NCBI GenBank assembly: GCA_025758045.1
Contig: CP107208.1
Coordinates: 2,294,001 to 2,358,000, forward strand
DNA from: Oscillospiraceae bacterium
GTDB lineage: Bacteria; Bacillota; Clostridia; Oscillospirales; Ruminococcaceae
DNA length: 64,000 bases
Direction of reading: 5' to 3'
The notes beneath the pieces are model-generated. The model ran no database searches. It was not told where the DNA came from and saw only the letters and a list, made by a program, of their open reading frames with translations. Numbering within the stretch: the first letter of the stretch is position 1; each line of letters starts with the position of its first letter. Below, in pieces: positions 33,431-42,851 of this stretch. Both the position numbers and the translations under genes were made by a program.

Positions 33431-34261
33431 TTATTGCAGAACCGTCAAATTGGTGTCGGACACATAACAGATGCTACCGCTTGCGGAATCTGTATTGATA
33501 GCTTTGATCATCAACACTTTGCCTCCATTAACGCTTACGCTGATAGGGCGCACATTTTCATCTCGAACGATGTTATCGACACGGCCAACCAATACATCGT
33601 CCACATAGATTTCTACACTTATGTTTGCGTCACGACTTGTGTCGTCAGACGTCAAAATGTTGGCCTCGAATGTATCATACCGACCATCAAGCTTAAATTT
33701 TGCCCATGCTTCCTGCCAAGGGTCAAACTTATAGGATACACTGTGTGTTGTCCCATACAAATCACGGACGGAAGCCACCTGCTCACATCGCTCGCTGTCT
33801 AACAGTTCCAGATTATCTAAGCGTTTGGTCTCCACCTCGTCTAAGTACCCCTGCGCTACGACTGTATCGATCTCGTCCATCGAGTAAGTATTCAGCAAAA
33901 CGGATTTCAAATTTTCAACCTGTTCTTGTAGCGCGGCATTTTCACTTTGTAATGTCTGCGTCTCAGAAGTGAGCGCGGCGTTTTGATCTTTCGTTGAGTT
34001 ATATACGTTGATCAACTGCTCGGTGATTGCGACCGTATCACCCGACTGTGCCAAATCAGCGGCCTGAGCATCATCTCCCAAGGTAGAGATGACATTTACA
34101 ATGGTTTGCTGCGAGGCGTTTTGCAGACTGGTCACCTGATTTTTAAGATCGGCCGACACCTGCGCTTGGAAAATTCCAAAAAAAGCGCCTACCGCTCCAA
34201 AAATCGCTGCAAGTGCTGTGGCAATGTTTTGGACTTTTTTCGCTTTTTCCTCTGTCTTCAT
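33431..34261 (-). CDS. Membrane-anchored coiled-coil protein with NPCBM-like domain
   Basis: 276 residues: one N-terminal membrane segment (about 12-32), a long coiled coil (about 35-120, with heptads such as LQSENAALQEQVENLK), then a beta domain with YDTFEANILTSDDTSRDANI, VEIYVDDVLVGR and PISVSVNGGKVLMIKA. That last part matches the NPCBM/NEW2 sugar-binding module of glycoside hydrolase 98 relatives. It thus probably binds carbohydrate at the surface. It overlaps the wHTH gene by ATGA and is translated with it, an unusual pairing of a regulator with a surface lectin-like protein. Confidence 0.75.
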   Translation of the reverse strand: MKTEEKAKKVQNIATALAAIFGAVGAFFGIFQAQVSADLKNQVTSLQNASQQTIVNVISTLGDDAQAADLAQSGDTVAITEQLINVYNSTKDQNAALTSETQTLQSENAALQEQVENLKSVLLNTYSMDEIDTVVAQGYLDEVETKRLDNLELLDSERCEQVASVRDLYGTTHSVSYKFDPWQEAWAKFKLDGRYDTFEANILTSDDTSRDANISVEIYVDDVLVGRVDNIVRDENVRPISVSVNGGKVLMIKAINTDSASGSICYVSDTNLTVLQ

Positions 34262-34590
34262 TGTGGCGATTCCTCCTTTTTACCTATCGACCGTAGTCTA
34301 TACCCAACTTGTAATACCGTTTCCAAATAATCGGCCAAGCCGAGTTTCTTCCGCAAAGTATGAATATGCATATCTAGCGTGCGCGTTTTTACATTCGGGG
34401 GCAAATTCCAGATATTAGTTAATATTTCCTGGCGCGAAAGTACTTGACCCTCGTGCAGGATCAGGTAACAGAGAAGGCGATATTCCATTTTTGCCAAGTG
34501 GACAAATTTTCCTTGCGCCAGAACTTTATGGGTTAACAGTTCCACACGGATTGGTCCATAGATTAGCGCATCTTGTTCAACTGGCGGCAT
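34258..34590 (-). CDS. Receiver-less OmpR-type winged-helix protein
   Basis: 110 residues that consist only of the OmpR/PhoB DNA-binding domain: LTHKVLAQGKFVHLAKMEYR, then QVLSRQEILTNIWN, TRTLDMHIHTLRKKLG and a final hairpin VGYRLR. No phosphoacceptor domain is present, and none lies upstream, where the gene overlaps the end of the decayed permease. A second such gene lies at 55495 behind the intact permease paralogue. Without a receiver it may be constitutive, or controlled through the neighbouring ABC proteins. The start at 34590 follows GGAAAGGA. ATGA coupling links it to the NPCBM-like gene. Confidence 0.8.
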   Translation of the reverse strand: MPPVEQDALIYGPIRVELLTHKVLAQGKFVHLAKMEYRLLCYLILHEGQVLSRQEILTNIWNLPPNVKTRTLDMHIHTLRKKLGLADYLETVLQVGYRLRSIGKKEESPQ

Positions 34591-36872
34591 CCAAGATCGA
34601 TCCTTTCCACTCGTAACAATCCCGCAAATATCCCCACAAGGTTGCAGTTCCAAGCAACACGACAACCAACAACAGAAGGATCACCCAGGCATTATTGTAG
34701 GGAAGGCCCTCCTCACCGGCGTACCCCTGGGTCGTGAAGAAGTTCGCCGCATGGAACAGCGGCCAGAACCCCAGCCACTCGATGCCGCCATCCATACCCG
34801 AGAGGCTCAACAGCGCGGGCAGGCAGTACCCCACGGCGCTGACGAACAGCGCAGGCAGCAGGTTGCCGAACACACGGCCCAGTGTGAGGGTAATTGCGCC
34901 CATGCAGAGGCAGGCGGCGATTCTACACACAAACCAAAACAGCAGCACGTCGGACAACGTAAACAGTGCGGGCAGGCTCTCAAACTCCGAAATGCTCATG
35001 GCCGGGGCGAACAGGGCGGGCAGGCCGTAGTCCCGCAGCACCTGAATCAGATGCGGCAGGCAGGACGCCGCCGCGATCAGCACCGCCACGCCCGCACTGA
35101 CCGCAAGCTTGGCCCGCACCGTGCGCTTGCGGCCGAGCGGTGTCGTGCAAAGGATTGTCTCCATGCCGCCGCGGCGCTCCATTGAGAAAAGCCCTGAAAA
35201 ACACAGCGCACAGGCCAGCCCGGCCAGCAGCGTATCCTGCACGTCGGCATCGCCGGTGAAGCCGAACAACTCCTTGTAGCCGCTCTCATAGACGAGCCAC
35301 GCGCCGGGATGTTCTTTCAGATAGTAGTTGATGTTCTGGTTGATAACCCGGCTGTAGACACTGTACTTTTGTTGCAGCGAACTGAACGCCAACATTGCAT
35401 CGCTGGACAGCTCCCCGGCCGCCACCTTCCGCTGCACTTCGAGCATCGGGGCAAATTCTTCTCCCTGCTCCTCCAGCCAATCATAGCTTTCTTGGGTGAA
35501 CGGCCCGGAGGTATGTTTCATGTAATAGGCGTAGTAGATCTCATCCGGCCCGATGTAGCTCTCGGCGGTCACCCCCTGGTAGATGCCAAACCCGGCGAAC
35601 GCCGCCAGCACCAGCGCCGCGCCGTTGAGAAGCAGCAGCTTGCGGGCTTCTTCCTTATAAACAGAGGTCGCGTGCGTCTTGTGCCGCAGCCCCAGCAGGA
35701 ACCCGCGCTTTGACGCAGACAGCAGTTGCGCGCGCAAACACCCAGCAAAAAGCAAAGGTCAGAACCCCGCCATACACAACCGCCGCCGTCCACTCGACGA
35801 GCGGCAGGCCGATTGGCGAACCAAACCAAAACAGATTGCGGTAATTTCCCAAAAGTTCGTTGGTTTGCAGCAGGCTGGCTAAATTGGCGTATTTAATCAC
35901 ATTCAGCCGGCTGGTGGCCGGAATCGCGGCGCGGATGCCAAACATCACAAGCGGCCCGGCGGGCAACGAGTGCCGCCAGCATGACCCACAGCCCCATGAC
36001 AAACGCGCCGGCCCACTTGGCCAGCAAAAAGCGGAACAGGTACTGCCCGACCGTGATCTGCATCGTGCAGCGCATCAGGGCGGGCACGCTCTGGATCGTG
36101 CGGGTCAGCGGGCCGAGGCCGAACGTCGCGGCGCAGTAGGCGAGGTTGACGCCGTACAGCAGCGCAAGCACGGCCAGCAGCGACAACGCAAACGCGCCGA
36201 GCTTGGCCAGCGCCGTTTGCAGTCGTCCGCCGGGCAGCGAACGAACCAGTGACAGCAAGCCGCTGTCCCGCTCCTGCCGCACGAGCAGCAGCGCCTGCAC
36301 GAGCATCGACACCAGCAAAATCAAATCGGTGAAAGCATAGGAGATCGCAGTGTACAGACCTTTTTGCGGGTAATAATCAATGGCTGTCTCGCCCAAACCG
36401 GCGCACACCGCCGCCGTAACTTCAATGTTTTTCAGGTCATACCCGGTCTCATCGTTCTGGAAAATCGAGATGCCCGCCAGCTGCCCGGCCTTGGTCTGCA
36501 CGCTGTCGAGGAAGTCGCCGTACCCGGCCACCGTGTCGTACTCGCTGACCAGTTGGGAGAGCAGCGCATAGTCCAGCGACAGGCTGTCGGTGTACAGCGT
36601 GTAGGTTTTGTCGTGGTAGGTCTGTTCCCAGGCGTCGAACAAATCTGCGTTCTGCTCACGGTAATACTGCAAGGTCACGCTGTTGCCATAGGCGAGGTCG
36701 CGGTAGTAGTTTTCGAGCCGCAGCAGCGACTCGGTTTCGTCGAGCTTGCCGTGCAGAAAGTCACCCTTGGCGGCCATGTCCGAACTCTGGGCAGCCAAAT
36801 CAGCCCCCACGGCGCGGTAGGCCGCGGCGTGGGGGCTGATTTGCGGTAGGGCGGGTGCCCATCCAGAACAAT
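34577..36872 (-). pseudogene. Decayed ABC permease, paralogue of the gene at 52999
   Basis: Three reading frames together cover the same protein as the 801-residue permease at 52999-55404, with strong identity in blocks such as ISIFQNDETGYDLKNIE, LVRQERDSGLLSLVRSLPGG and NYYLKEHPGAWLVYESGYK. Lesions: the first 25-30 codons are missing, a frameshift lies near 36,840, a frameshift with loss of about 15 codons near 35,950, and another frameshift near 35,740. No ATPase gene precedes it. The intact copy sets the expectation, so this is a dead gene and not a different family. The functional wHTH gene at its 3' end remains open. Confidence 0.88.
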
Positions 36873-37092
36873 AGAGGACTTGATTTGAATTGGTATCAGA
36901 TTTCTCCTTTTCGCAGTGAATGAAATGGATTGGCAACTGCAACACTGAGCATGTTTTAACACATACAACTAAAAAAGATTACTGCCAAGAAGCAGGTCTT
37001 GATAAAATTATGTTTACGACGAAAGACAACTGATTGTGAGATACACTTGCTCTTCAAACAAGCAAGGCTTCATTCATTATGTGCAACTCGGT

Positions 37093-38328
37093 TCATTTTA
37101 TCAGATTTGCACACGGATACTGGATAAGCTTTGTGTTGTCCCCGTTTTCAGCATAAATCTGAGCAATGACGTTTCCTGTTTCGTTTGCAAAAAGACGGTA
37201 GTTTGTTTCCGTGCCCATATCCAATCGGACGGATTGCCATGTGGCTGTTTTTAGGTTATACAAAACAAGATGAGCAAAATCCTTTTTCAAATATGCCTGC
37301 TGCTCGGGAAATGTGCTAAACAGAAGCCATTCCTCGGCAATCGGATGTGGGGTCAACAAATAACAGGGGGTGCACTGTGGAATGGGTAGCCGCGAAAATT
37401 CTGTGTCTTCCTTTTGTAAAACGGTAAAATAGGGTGCACTCCCGCAATTGTACCACTTTATAAAAAAGGTTTGATCTTGAATATAGAGTTGGTCCGCCGT
37501 ATATTGCGCGTCTTCATATTCCGGCAATGCTAGATTCTTCCTCCACAAAACCGACCCGTTTATTGAATTGCACTGCAACCAATTGCTTCCGTCCATTTCT
37601 TTCATTAAATAGTATAAATAGGTTCCATCTGAGGCAATGGCGGTAATTTGTGGAGGCCTTTCTAACGATAGATTGGCGGTGTTAAAAATTTCAAGTAGCC
37701 TCTCTGTGGATCTGTTCCACAGCAGGACCATTTGCAATTGTGAATCGGCTGTTACCAGAAATGCTGCTGTGTCCTGATCAACTTTAGCAAATCCAACCAA
37801 TGACGTTGCCGCAGCGGCATCTCTTAAAAGCGTTTCCGTTGTACCTGTGACAAGATCTGTCATAATAATGCTCACGGTTCCATTACGGAAAGGGAACGAA
37901 TACAATGTTTGGCAATCAAACAAAAACGGATCCACAGAGGAAATGGGAGAGGTATTCGTTATTCTGATGAGCCTTGTGTCGCCGCTTTTGTAATCGGCTG
38001 TGACCAAAAGCTCTTCAAACTCTTCCTCTTGGGCCGCATTTGAAAGTGTACGCGCATTTTGTATCCAATAACAAGAAATAATGTTATTGTCCAAGAAGCC
38101 GATCACCTTTAAGTCTGTTCTGCCTATTGTATCAATCTGACTGTACATATCTACAGCTTGCGATGTAATAATTTCGCCGTGGATCGTCACCAATCGATCA
38201 GAAGTATGCCAAACTCGCCAGAAAAAACAAATTGTGACACCTAAAACAATGACTATAGATAGAACAAAATATAATTTTTTTGATTGCACTGTACCCGTCC
38301 CTTTATGGAATAACCTATCATGGTTCAT
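37093..38328 (-). CDS. Membrane-anchored beta-propeller-like surface protein
   Basis: 411 residues with one membrane segment near the N-terminus (LYFVLSIVIVLGVTICFFW) and an extracellular part of repeated beta strands (SDGTYLYYLMKE, QTFFIKWYN, YLLTPHPIAEEWLLFS), the style of a degenerate beta-propeller such as DUF5050/TolB-like folds. The lipoprotein at 50753 has the same general form and accompanies the intact ABC pair, so these two may be equivalent parts of paralogous modules. AAAGGAA precedes the chosen ATG. It lies 29 bases after the secreted C39-type protein on the same strand. Confidence 0.7.
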   Translation of the reverse strand: MNHDRLFHKGTGTVQSKKLYFVLSIVIVLGVTICFFWRVWHTSDRLVTIHGEIITSQAVDMYSQIDTIGRTDLKVIGFLDNNIISCYWIQNARTLSNAAQEEEFEELLVTADYKSGDTRLIRITNTSPISSVDPFLFDCQTLYSFPFRNGTVSIIMTDLVTGTTETLLRDAAAATSLVGFAKVDQDTAAFLVTADSQLQMVLLWNRSTERLLEIFNTANLSLERPPQITAIASDGTYLYYLMKEMDGSNWLQCNSINGSVLWRKNLALPEYEDAQYTADQLYIQDQTFFIKWYNCGSAPYFTVLQKEDTEFSRLPIPQCTPCYLLTPHPIAEEWLLFSTFPEQQAYLKKDFAHLVLYNLKTATWQSVRLDMGTETNYRLFANETGNVIAQIYAENGDNTKLIQYPCANLIK

Positions 38329-38357
38329 AGTAGAGTTCCTTTTTGACGCGCTACATT

Positions 38358-39182
38358 TCAAGCCGCAAAATAGTCACAGGTGGAATATACGACCGAAGAA
38401 TTGATGTAATATTTGCCCGAGGAATAAGAACTAGAAGACTGTTGATTTGTTACATCAGGATCAGTTACCTGGATTGTTGCATTAGAAAGGTTATATCCGC
38501 TAACGCTCATAAAATGGCCGGAACTAATATTAATTGGCCATTTGCTCGTGTCATTATAGCTGGTCCGCTTTGTTCCTTGAATGGCACCTGTATGTAAGAT
38601 TGGAGGGTTATTGTTGCTAATTACGCTGGCCATCATATTCAGCATTTGTTGGGAAGATGTATATGCACCATTTTTCCACAAAGCCATATAAACAACCCCT
38701 GTAGGGTCACCGCCTTCTCCATACAAGCTAGTATTAATATAGTAAAACATCTTCGAAATCTCAAAGATGCCATTGGTTGGACTGTAACAATAGGTGGCCG
38801 GTTTACTAGCATCACTCATTTCCGACATAATTGTGGACAAATTTTTCACAAGACCATAATGAGCCAGTGTTTGTCGCACTGTAGAGGGACCACAGCTAAC
38901 ACCATTAGGTTGGCGCGTATGTGGGACATAAATTGTCATACTATTACTTGCCCGGGTTAAGGCAGACGGTCCAGAATCGCGAACACTCATTAAATAATCA
39001 CACTTTTTCTTGGCGGCCTCTTTGTAAGCGTTTGAATAAGTTGGATTATCCAATATTTCCTGTAAGGTATCCTGTAAGGTAGGCGGGTTACTATTTTCAG
39101 CGTAGGGTTCTGCTGCAAATGCACAAACCGTAAAAGTACAACTGAACATTAATGCGAGTAATAGTGAAAAGAAGTTTTTCAT
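38358..39182 (-). CDS. Secreted C39-like cysteine peptidase
   Basis: 274 residues with a signal peptide cleaved near residue 23 (CAFA-AEP). A papain-like C39 (peptidase_C39_2) core is visible: the nucleophile C97 in NGVSCGPSTV, H223 in GHFMSVSGY and D241 or D243 in VTDPDV. The N-terminal 60 residues may be a propeptide. Such secreted C39-like proteins cleave peptides outside the cell or act as toxins. It follows agrD directly (77 bases) on the same strand with a plausible -10 (TACAAT), so control by the agr circuit is likely but unproved. Confidence 0.8.
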   Translation of the reverse strand: MKNFFSLLLALMFSCTFTVCAFAAEPYAENSNPPTLQDTLQEILDNPTYSNAYKEAAKKKCDYLMSVRDSGPSALTRASNSMTIYVPHTRQPNGVSCGPSTVRQTLAHYGLVKNLSTIMSEMSDASKPATYCYSPTNGIFEISKMFYYINTSLYGEGGDPTGVVYMALWKNGAYTSSQQMLNMMASVISNNNPPILHTGAIQGTKRTSYNDTSKWPINISSGHFMSVSGYNLSNATIQVTDPDVTNQQSSSSYSSGKYYINSSVVYSTCDYFAA

Positions 39183-39259
39183 AAATAACCTTCTTTCTTG
39201 TTCGTGTTGCGTCAGTTATTGTATCTTTGCATATGGGTGTTCTATCCATAGAGGCGGGG

Positions 39260-39418
39260 TTACTTCTTGGTTTCATTAGGATCTCTTGTTAGAGCTTCCG
39301 GCCGCTTGGGCTGATAGTTCCAGCCATAGCAGTCCACAGCGCCGCTGCGTTCCCGTTCCACCATCTTGTGCAGTGCCGAAGCCAGCGCTTCGGTGAATCG
39401 GTTGTCATTCTTGTTCAT
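39260..39418 (-). CDS. agrD: AgrD autoinducing-peptide precursor
   Basis: 52 residues: an amphipathic N-terminal helix (FTEALASALHKMVERE), a core around C30 and a C-terminal recognition segment QPKRPE followed by a charged tail. This matches clostridial AgrD, where a ring of five residues starting with Cys precedes a residue and then QP.xP. The predicted thiolactone ring is C30-Y-G-W-N34, with cleavage before Y35. The ATG is fixed by GGAGG, and the gene overlaps agrB by 14 bases, which is the usual order agrB-agrD. The exocyclic tail cannot be predicted; AVD or longer is possible. Confidence 0.85.
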   Translation of the reverse strand: MNKNDNRFTEALASALHKMVERERSGAVDCYGWNYQPKRPEALTRDPNETKK

Positions 39419-39998
39419 GGGTAAAACCTCCATTCTGTATTTTTCCTGCAATCAGCATACTGGCCGCCAGGGTAACGGCCGCCGCTGCAGTTTTACTAAG
39501 CCAAACTCCCCAAGGGAGGAGTGGAAGCACGCTGAAAGCTACTGCCAATACGAGCAGCTCCCACATCATCCGCTTCCGATTTCGATCGAGTTCTGCTGGC
39601 GTCATGGCAATGTGGGGGTCATTGCAAGGACCTGCCAGGCCAATCACAAGACAGGCGATCATTCCCACCAGTGAATGCCCCACCACCGGCCATCCGGCTG
39701 TAATCTGCGGGTATAAGAACAGACCGCACAGAACGATCAGCGAAGAATTTATCAGGCACCGTATAGCCGAGCCCGCATGGTGACCGCCGACGCGGTGCCG
39801 CAGGCTGGTAAAGACAACAAAGAACAGAACGGTGGAATATACATCCGAGACCAGGAGACCGATCAAAAACAAAATCGGATAAAAGACTGCCGCCAGCAAC
39901 CGGCGTTGTAATCCGTACACAGCCCACTCGTAGTCCTGCGCCGGGATCAGTTTTTTGGCCACAAAAAAGGATGCTATTTTCTGAGCCGGATGGAGCAT
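39405..39998 (-). CDS. agrB: AgrB accessory gene regulator protease
   Basis: 197-residue membrane cysteine endopeptidase that cuts AgrD and forms the thiolactone. The catalytic pair is H74 in GGHHAG and C81 in AIRCL, seven residues apart as in S. aureus H77/C84. Five or six membrane segments follow. The start at 39998 is set by AGAGGTG; a longer frame upstream would run through the promoter. It is the third gene of agrA-agrC-agrB-agrD and has a promoter and 21-bp-period repeats just upstream (40022-40087). Confidence 0.93.
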   Translation of the reverse strand: MLHPAQKIASFFVAKKLIPAQDYEWAVYGLQRRLLAAVFYPILFLIGLLVSDVYSTVLFFVVFTSLRHRVGGHHAGSAIRCLINSSLIVLCGLFLYPQITAGWPVVGHSLVGMIACLVIGLAGPCNDPHIAMTPAELDRNRKRMMWELLVLAVAFSVLPLLPWGVWLSKTAAAAVTLAASMLIAGKIQNGGFTHEQE

Positions 39999-40021
39999 AA
40001 CCGCTTCACCTCTTTGGCTTA

Positions 40022-40087
40022 AAAATAGCATCCTGTTTGCGAGTTGGCAAGGAATATGTCCCGAAACATTCAAAATATGTCCCGAAA
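40022..40087 (-). promoter_or_regulatory. agrBD promoter with 21-bp-period AgrA operator
   Basis: On the minus strand, TTGCCA (40050-40045), 17 bases and TATTTT (40027-40022) precede agrB. Just upstream, TTTCGGGACATA occurs twice (40087-40076 and 40066-40055), 21 bp apart, the spacing of LytTR-domain tandem sites on one face of DNA. It lies between agrC and agrB, exactly as in the second system (47176-47241). Confidence 0.8.
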
Positions 40088-40105
40088 TGACATGCGTATG
40101 AAAAA

Positions 40106-41452
40106 TCAAAGGGATTTTTGTGTAATTTGATCGTGCTCCGGCGCAGGCGAAATAGTCTGATGAAACAGTACCGTGGAGAACTGGAACCAGCCGTCCTGGC
40201 ACAGAATGGCCGGACAGGCGCCATGATCTGCCAAAATGGAGACGATGTTTTGCAGTCCATATCCATGCGCAAGTGGATCGGCCTTGGTCGTTACAGGCAA
40301 CCCATTTTCCATTACGGGCGCTTTGTCAATGGTATTCATCACGGAAAGAATGGTTTTCTCCTCCGAACACTGAATCTTGACGCGAATCAATCGTGTTCCC
40401 TTCTGCGTCTTGCACGCCTCGATTGCGTTATCCAGCAGGTTGGAAAGTACCACTACCGTCTCTTTGTTGGAAAGCGGGAACTCGGCAAGATCGTTGATGG
40501 CAAAATCCACTTGAATCCCCAGTTCACAGGCCTGCGCATACTTTTGGTTCAAAATGGCGTCCACCACCGGGTTGTTGGAATGGACAGCCAACGCATCCAA
40601 TTGACCTGTCTCGGAGATTTCCGCCAGGTACTGCCTGGCGGCCGCCAAATTTTCCTCCTGCAGCAAACCGCCGAGAACCGAGAGATGGTGTTTGAAATCG
40701 TGGGTCTGCTTACGTTGGGCGGTTTGGGCCTCCAGCAAAACCTGCGTTTTTTCCAATTGAGTTTCGAACTGGTGTTGGAGTGCCACGTTTTGCTTTCGCT
40801 CCTCGGCTTCCTGCTCAATGTGGTGCAGCAGGCCCATCAAAACAGCGTTGGCGGCCACCAATCCCAGTGCGTTTACGATGGCCCAGTGACTGACGCTGTG
40901 GTCTTTGGCCGTTACCTGGAAAAGAAATGTTATGGTTCCTAGTGACACCAGCGGAAAAACCAGCATAGCCAAAAAGCCGGATACTGAAATTTTCTCAATT
41001 TTTGTCCATGACTGCGCAAATCGCCAAATGGCAAAAGAAACCACAAAGATAACAATATAAGAGAACAATGCACAAATCATATAAAGCTGCGGGTCAGCAA
41101 ATATCTGCTCTCGCGGCATCCCCACCCAGTTGCAGAACAGAAAGATGGCTGCCGTATCCAGGGCCAGCATAATGACATAGCTGAAAACTGCACACAAGCA
41201 TTGCGTCAGAATCTTGCCCTCATAGCAAGCATGGCAAAAGACGGTGAACACCATGACTAGCAGAATCGCCTTGATCGGGAATTCCCTGATAACGGGCACC
41301 ACGGTGATGAGATAGCCTGCGGCCAATGTTCCCAGGAATGCCAACACCAACTGCCGCTTTGCGCAGGTCCGTCGGAACAACGCGGTACACAACAGCAGGC
41401 AGGAAATATGTCCAATCAAATCCACGGTCAGTAAGGATATTTGTTCGATCAT
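40106..41452 (-). CDS. agrC: AgrC-type sensor histidine kinase (GHKL)
   Basis: 448 residues: six or seven membrane helices (about 1-190) that form the peptide receptor, a coiled linker, then HDFKHHLSVLGGLL with the phosphoacceptor histidine, the N box NLLDNAIEAC and the G box GYGLQNI of HPK10-type GHKL kinases. The ATG overlaps the agrA stop as ATGA, giving coupled translation. It should sense the AgrD-derived peptide. Alternative starts five codons upstream exist, but the ATGA coupling supports this one. Confidence 0.93.
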   Translation of the reverse strand: MIEQISLLTVDLIGHISCLLLCTALFRRTCAKRQLVLAFLGTLAAGYLITVVPVIREFPIKAILLVMVFTVFCHACYEGKILTQCLCAVFSYVIMLALDTAAIFLFCNWVGMPREQIFADPQLYMICALFSYIVIFVVSFAIWRFAQSWTKIEKISVSGFLAMLVFPLVSLGTITFLFQVTAKDHSVSHWAIVNALGLVAANAVLMGLLHHIEQEAEERKQNVALQHQFETQLEKTQVLLEAQTAQRKQTHDFKHHLSVLGGLLQEENLAAARQYLAEISETGQLDALAVHSNNPVVDAILNQKYAQACELGIQVDFAINDLAEFPLSNKETVVVLSNLLDNAIEACKTQKGTRLIRVKIQCSEEKTILSVMNTIDKAPVMENGLPVTTKADPLAHGYGLQNIVSILADHGACPAILCQDGWFQFSTVLFHQTISPAPEHDQITQKSL

Positions 41453-42162
41453 AAAGCGCCCACCCATAAGTTGTATGTCTGCACAATTTCGTTGCTGTTC
41501 TGTTTGCTGACCGGGAGGTCCGTGCCATCGGTCAAAGTCAGATGGGTTCGGTTGAGAAAGCAGATATGCCGCATGTTGACCAGGATCGTCCGGTACGTTC
41601 GCAAAAAGCCCTGAGTGCCGAGCCGTGCTTCCACATCACCGAGCGATTCATTGCAATCATACGAAGCTCGGTTGTTGTTTTGAAGGTGGTACGTTACCTT
41701 GCGCTTCTGTCCCTCGACATAGAGAATGTCCTCAAACTTGACCATCACATTGCCTGCGTCGGTGACAATGGCATACCGCAGGTGTTTTTCCCGCACCTTC
41801 TTGACGGCCTCGCTCATCACCCGGTCAAAAGCCTGCTCCAGGTGGTTTTTGAGCAGATACCGAATCGCGTCCACCTCATAACCGAACGGAGCATACTCCA
41901 CATACTCCGAGACAAAGATCAGCACGATTTGTGGATTGGTAGCTCGCAGCTGCGAGGCGACTTCAATGCCGTTCGTGCTATGCAGATCGACGTCCAATAA
42001 CGCGATGTCATACGGTGAGGTGATGCTTTTCAGCAGCTTTTCGCCCGATTGATAAAGATCGAGTCTGTATTTGACATTAATCTTTTTCAAGTAACCCCTT
42101 GTCAATGTCTCAATTTTTTGAAGCCACAACTGGCTGTCATCACATATGGCAATTCTGAGCAT
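41449..42162 (-). CDS. agrA: AgrA-type LytTR response regulator
   Basis: 237 residues: a receiver domain with the acidic pair CDD (8-9) and phosphoacceptor D57 (ALLDVDL), then a LytTR DNA-binding domain (ILYVEGQKRKVTYHL, FLRTYRTILVNMRHI). The start at MLRIAICDD is chosen because upstream residues do not match receivers. It leads the operon agrA-agrC-agrB-agrD; its upstream region (42163-42307) contains a TAAAAT -10 and a hairpin AACAGCACC/GGTGCTGTT. Its expected target is the 21-bp-period repeat at 40055-40087. Confidence 0.93.
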   Translation of the reverse strand: MLRIAICDDSQLWLQKIETLTRGYLKKINVKYRLDLYQSGEKLLKSITSPYDIALLDVDLHSTNGIEVASQLRATNPQIVLIFVSEYVEYAPFGYEVDAIRYLLKNHLEQAFDRVMSEAVKKVREKHLRYAIVTDAGNVMVKFEDILYVEGQKRKVTYHLQNNNRASYDCNESLGDVEARLGTQGFLRTYRTILVNMRHICFLNRTHLTLTDGTDLPVSKQNSNEIVQTYNLWVGAL

Positions 42163-42307
42163 ACGATGATTTCCCCCTGGCTGGAATGCCAAACAGCACC
42201 GCAAACAGCGCTGCCGCGCTGTGCCAGACAAGCGAGGTGCTGTTTTTCCATTTTACCTTGTGTCAGCTCGGTTTGTAAAGTCGTTTGTGCGGTATTATGA
42301 GTTAGTA

Positions 42308-42851
42308 TTATGGGTCATTCTGAGAATTCTGCAAAAGGAGCTGCCTGGCCCGATGAATGCGGGTTTTGACGGCCGCGGCGCTGCTATTTGTTATGTGCGC
42401 AATCTCCTTGATGGAATACCCCTGCACACGCAAAATCAAGGCGGTGCGGTAAACGGGTGGGCATCTCATCGAGGCTTTTCAACGTTGTTTCCAACCGCAT
42501 TTTGGTTAATACGACATCCGCAGCATCTTCATGTAGGGATGCTGGTTCCACATCCACCGCGTCATAAGATAACGCACTTCGGCGATCCCACTTGCGCATG
42601 AAGTCGATGGTGCGATTCCGTGTGACCATGCGCAGGTAATAGGCGAGCTGTTTGGCGTTGTCCGTGCGGATGGAATCGATCTTCTCAATCAGCTCGAGGC
42701 AGGTCTCGTGCAGCGCATCCTCGGCAAGTTTATCATCATGGGTGATGGCGCGCGCCACCTGGTACATCATCCCGTAGTAGGTGGTGTAAATTTCGGTGAA
42801 TTTATCCTTCTGCTCCTCAGTGTCGAGAATGGCGACATAAAAGGCAAGCAT
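42308..42851 (-). pseudogene. ECF sigma factor with a one-base frameshift
   Basis: Region 2 (KFTEIYTTYYGMMYQVARAI...AEDALHETCLELIEKI) is intact, but after EMPTRL the frame turns to nonsense and ends with CAHNK. Shifting by one base restores TALILRVQGYSIKEIAHITN and AAAVKTRIHRARQLLL, the region 4 helix-turn-helix, to a stop at 42308. One extra C near 42,450 explains this. Unless it is a sequencing error or programmed shift, the sigma factor lacks its -35-binding domain. GGAGG precedes the start MLAFYVAIL. It lies upstream of agrA on the same strand. Confidence 0.8.

Noticed and set aside
34258..34665. Truncated ordinary response regulator
   Set aside because: No receiver remnant exists upstream, where the permease gene lies instead, and a second gene of the same short form occurs at 55495.
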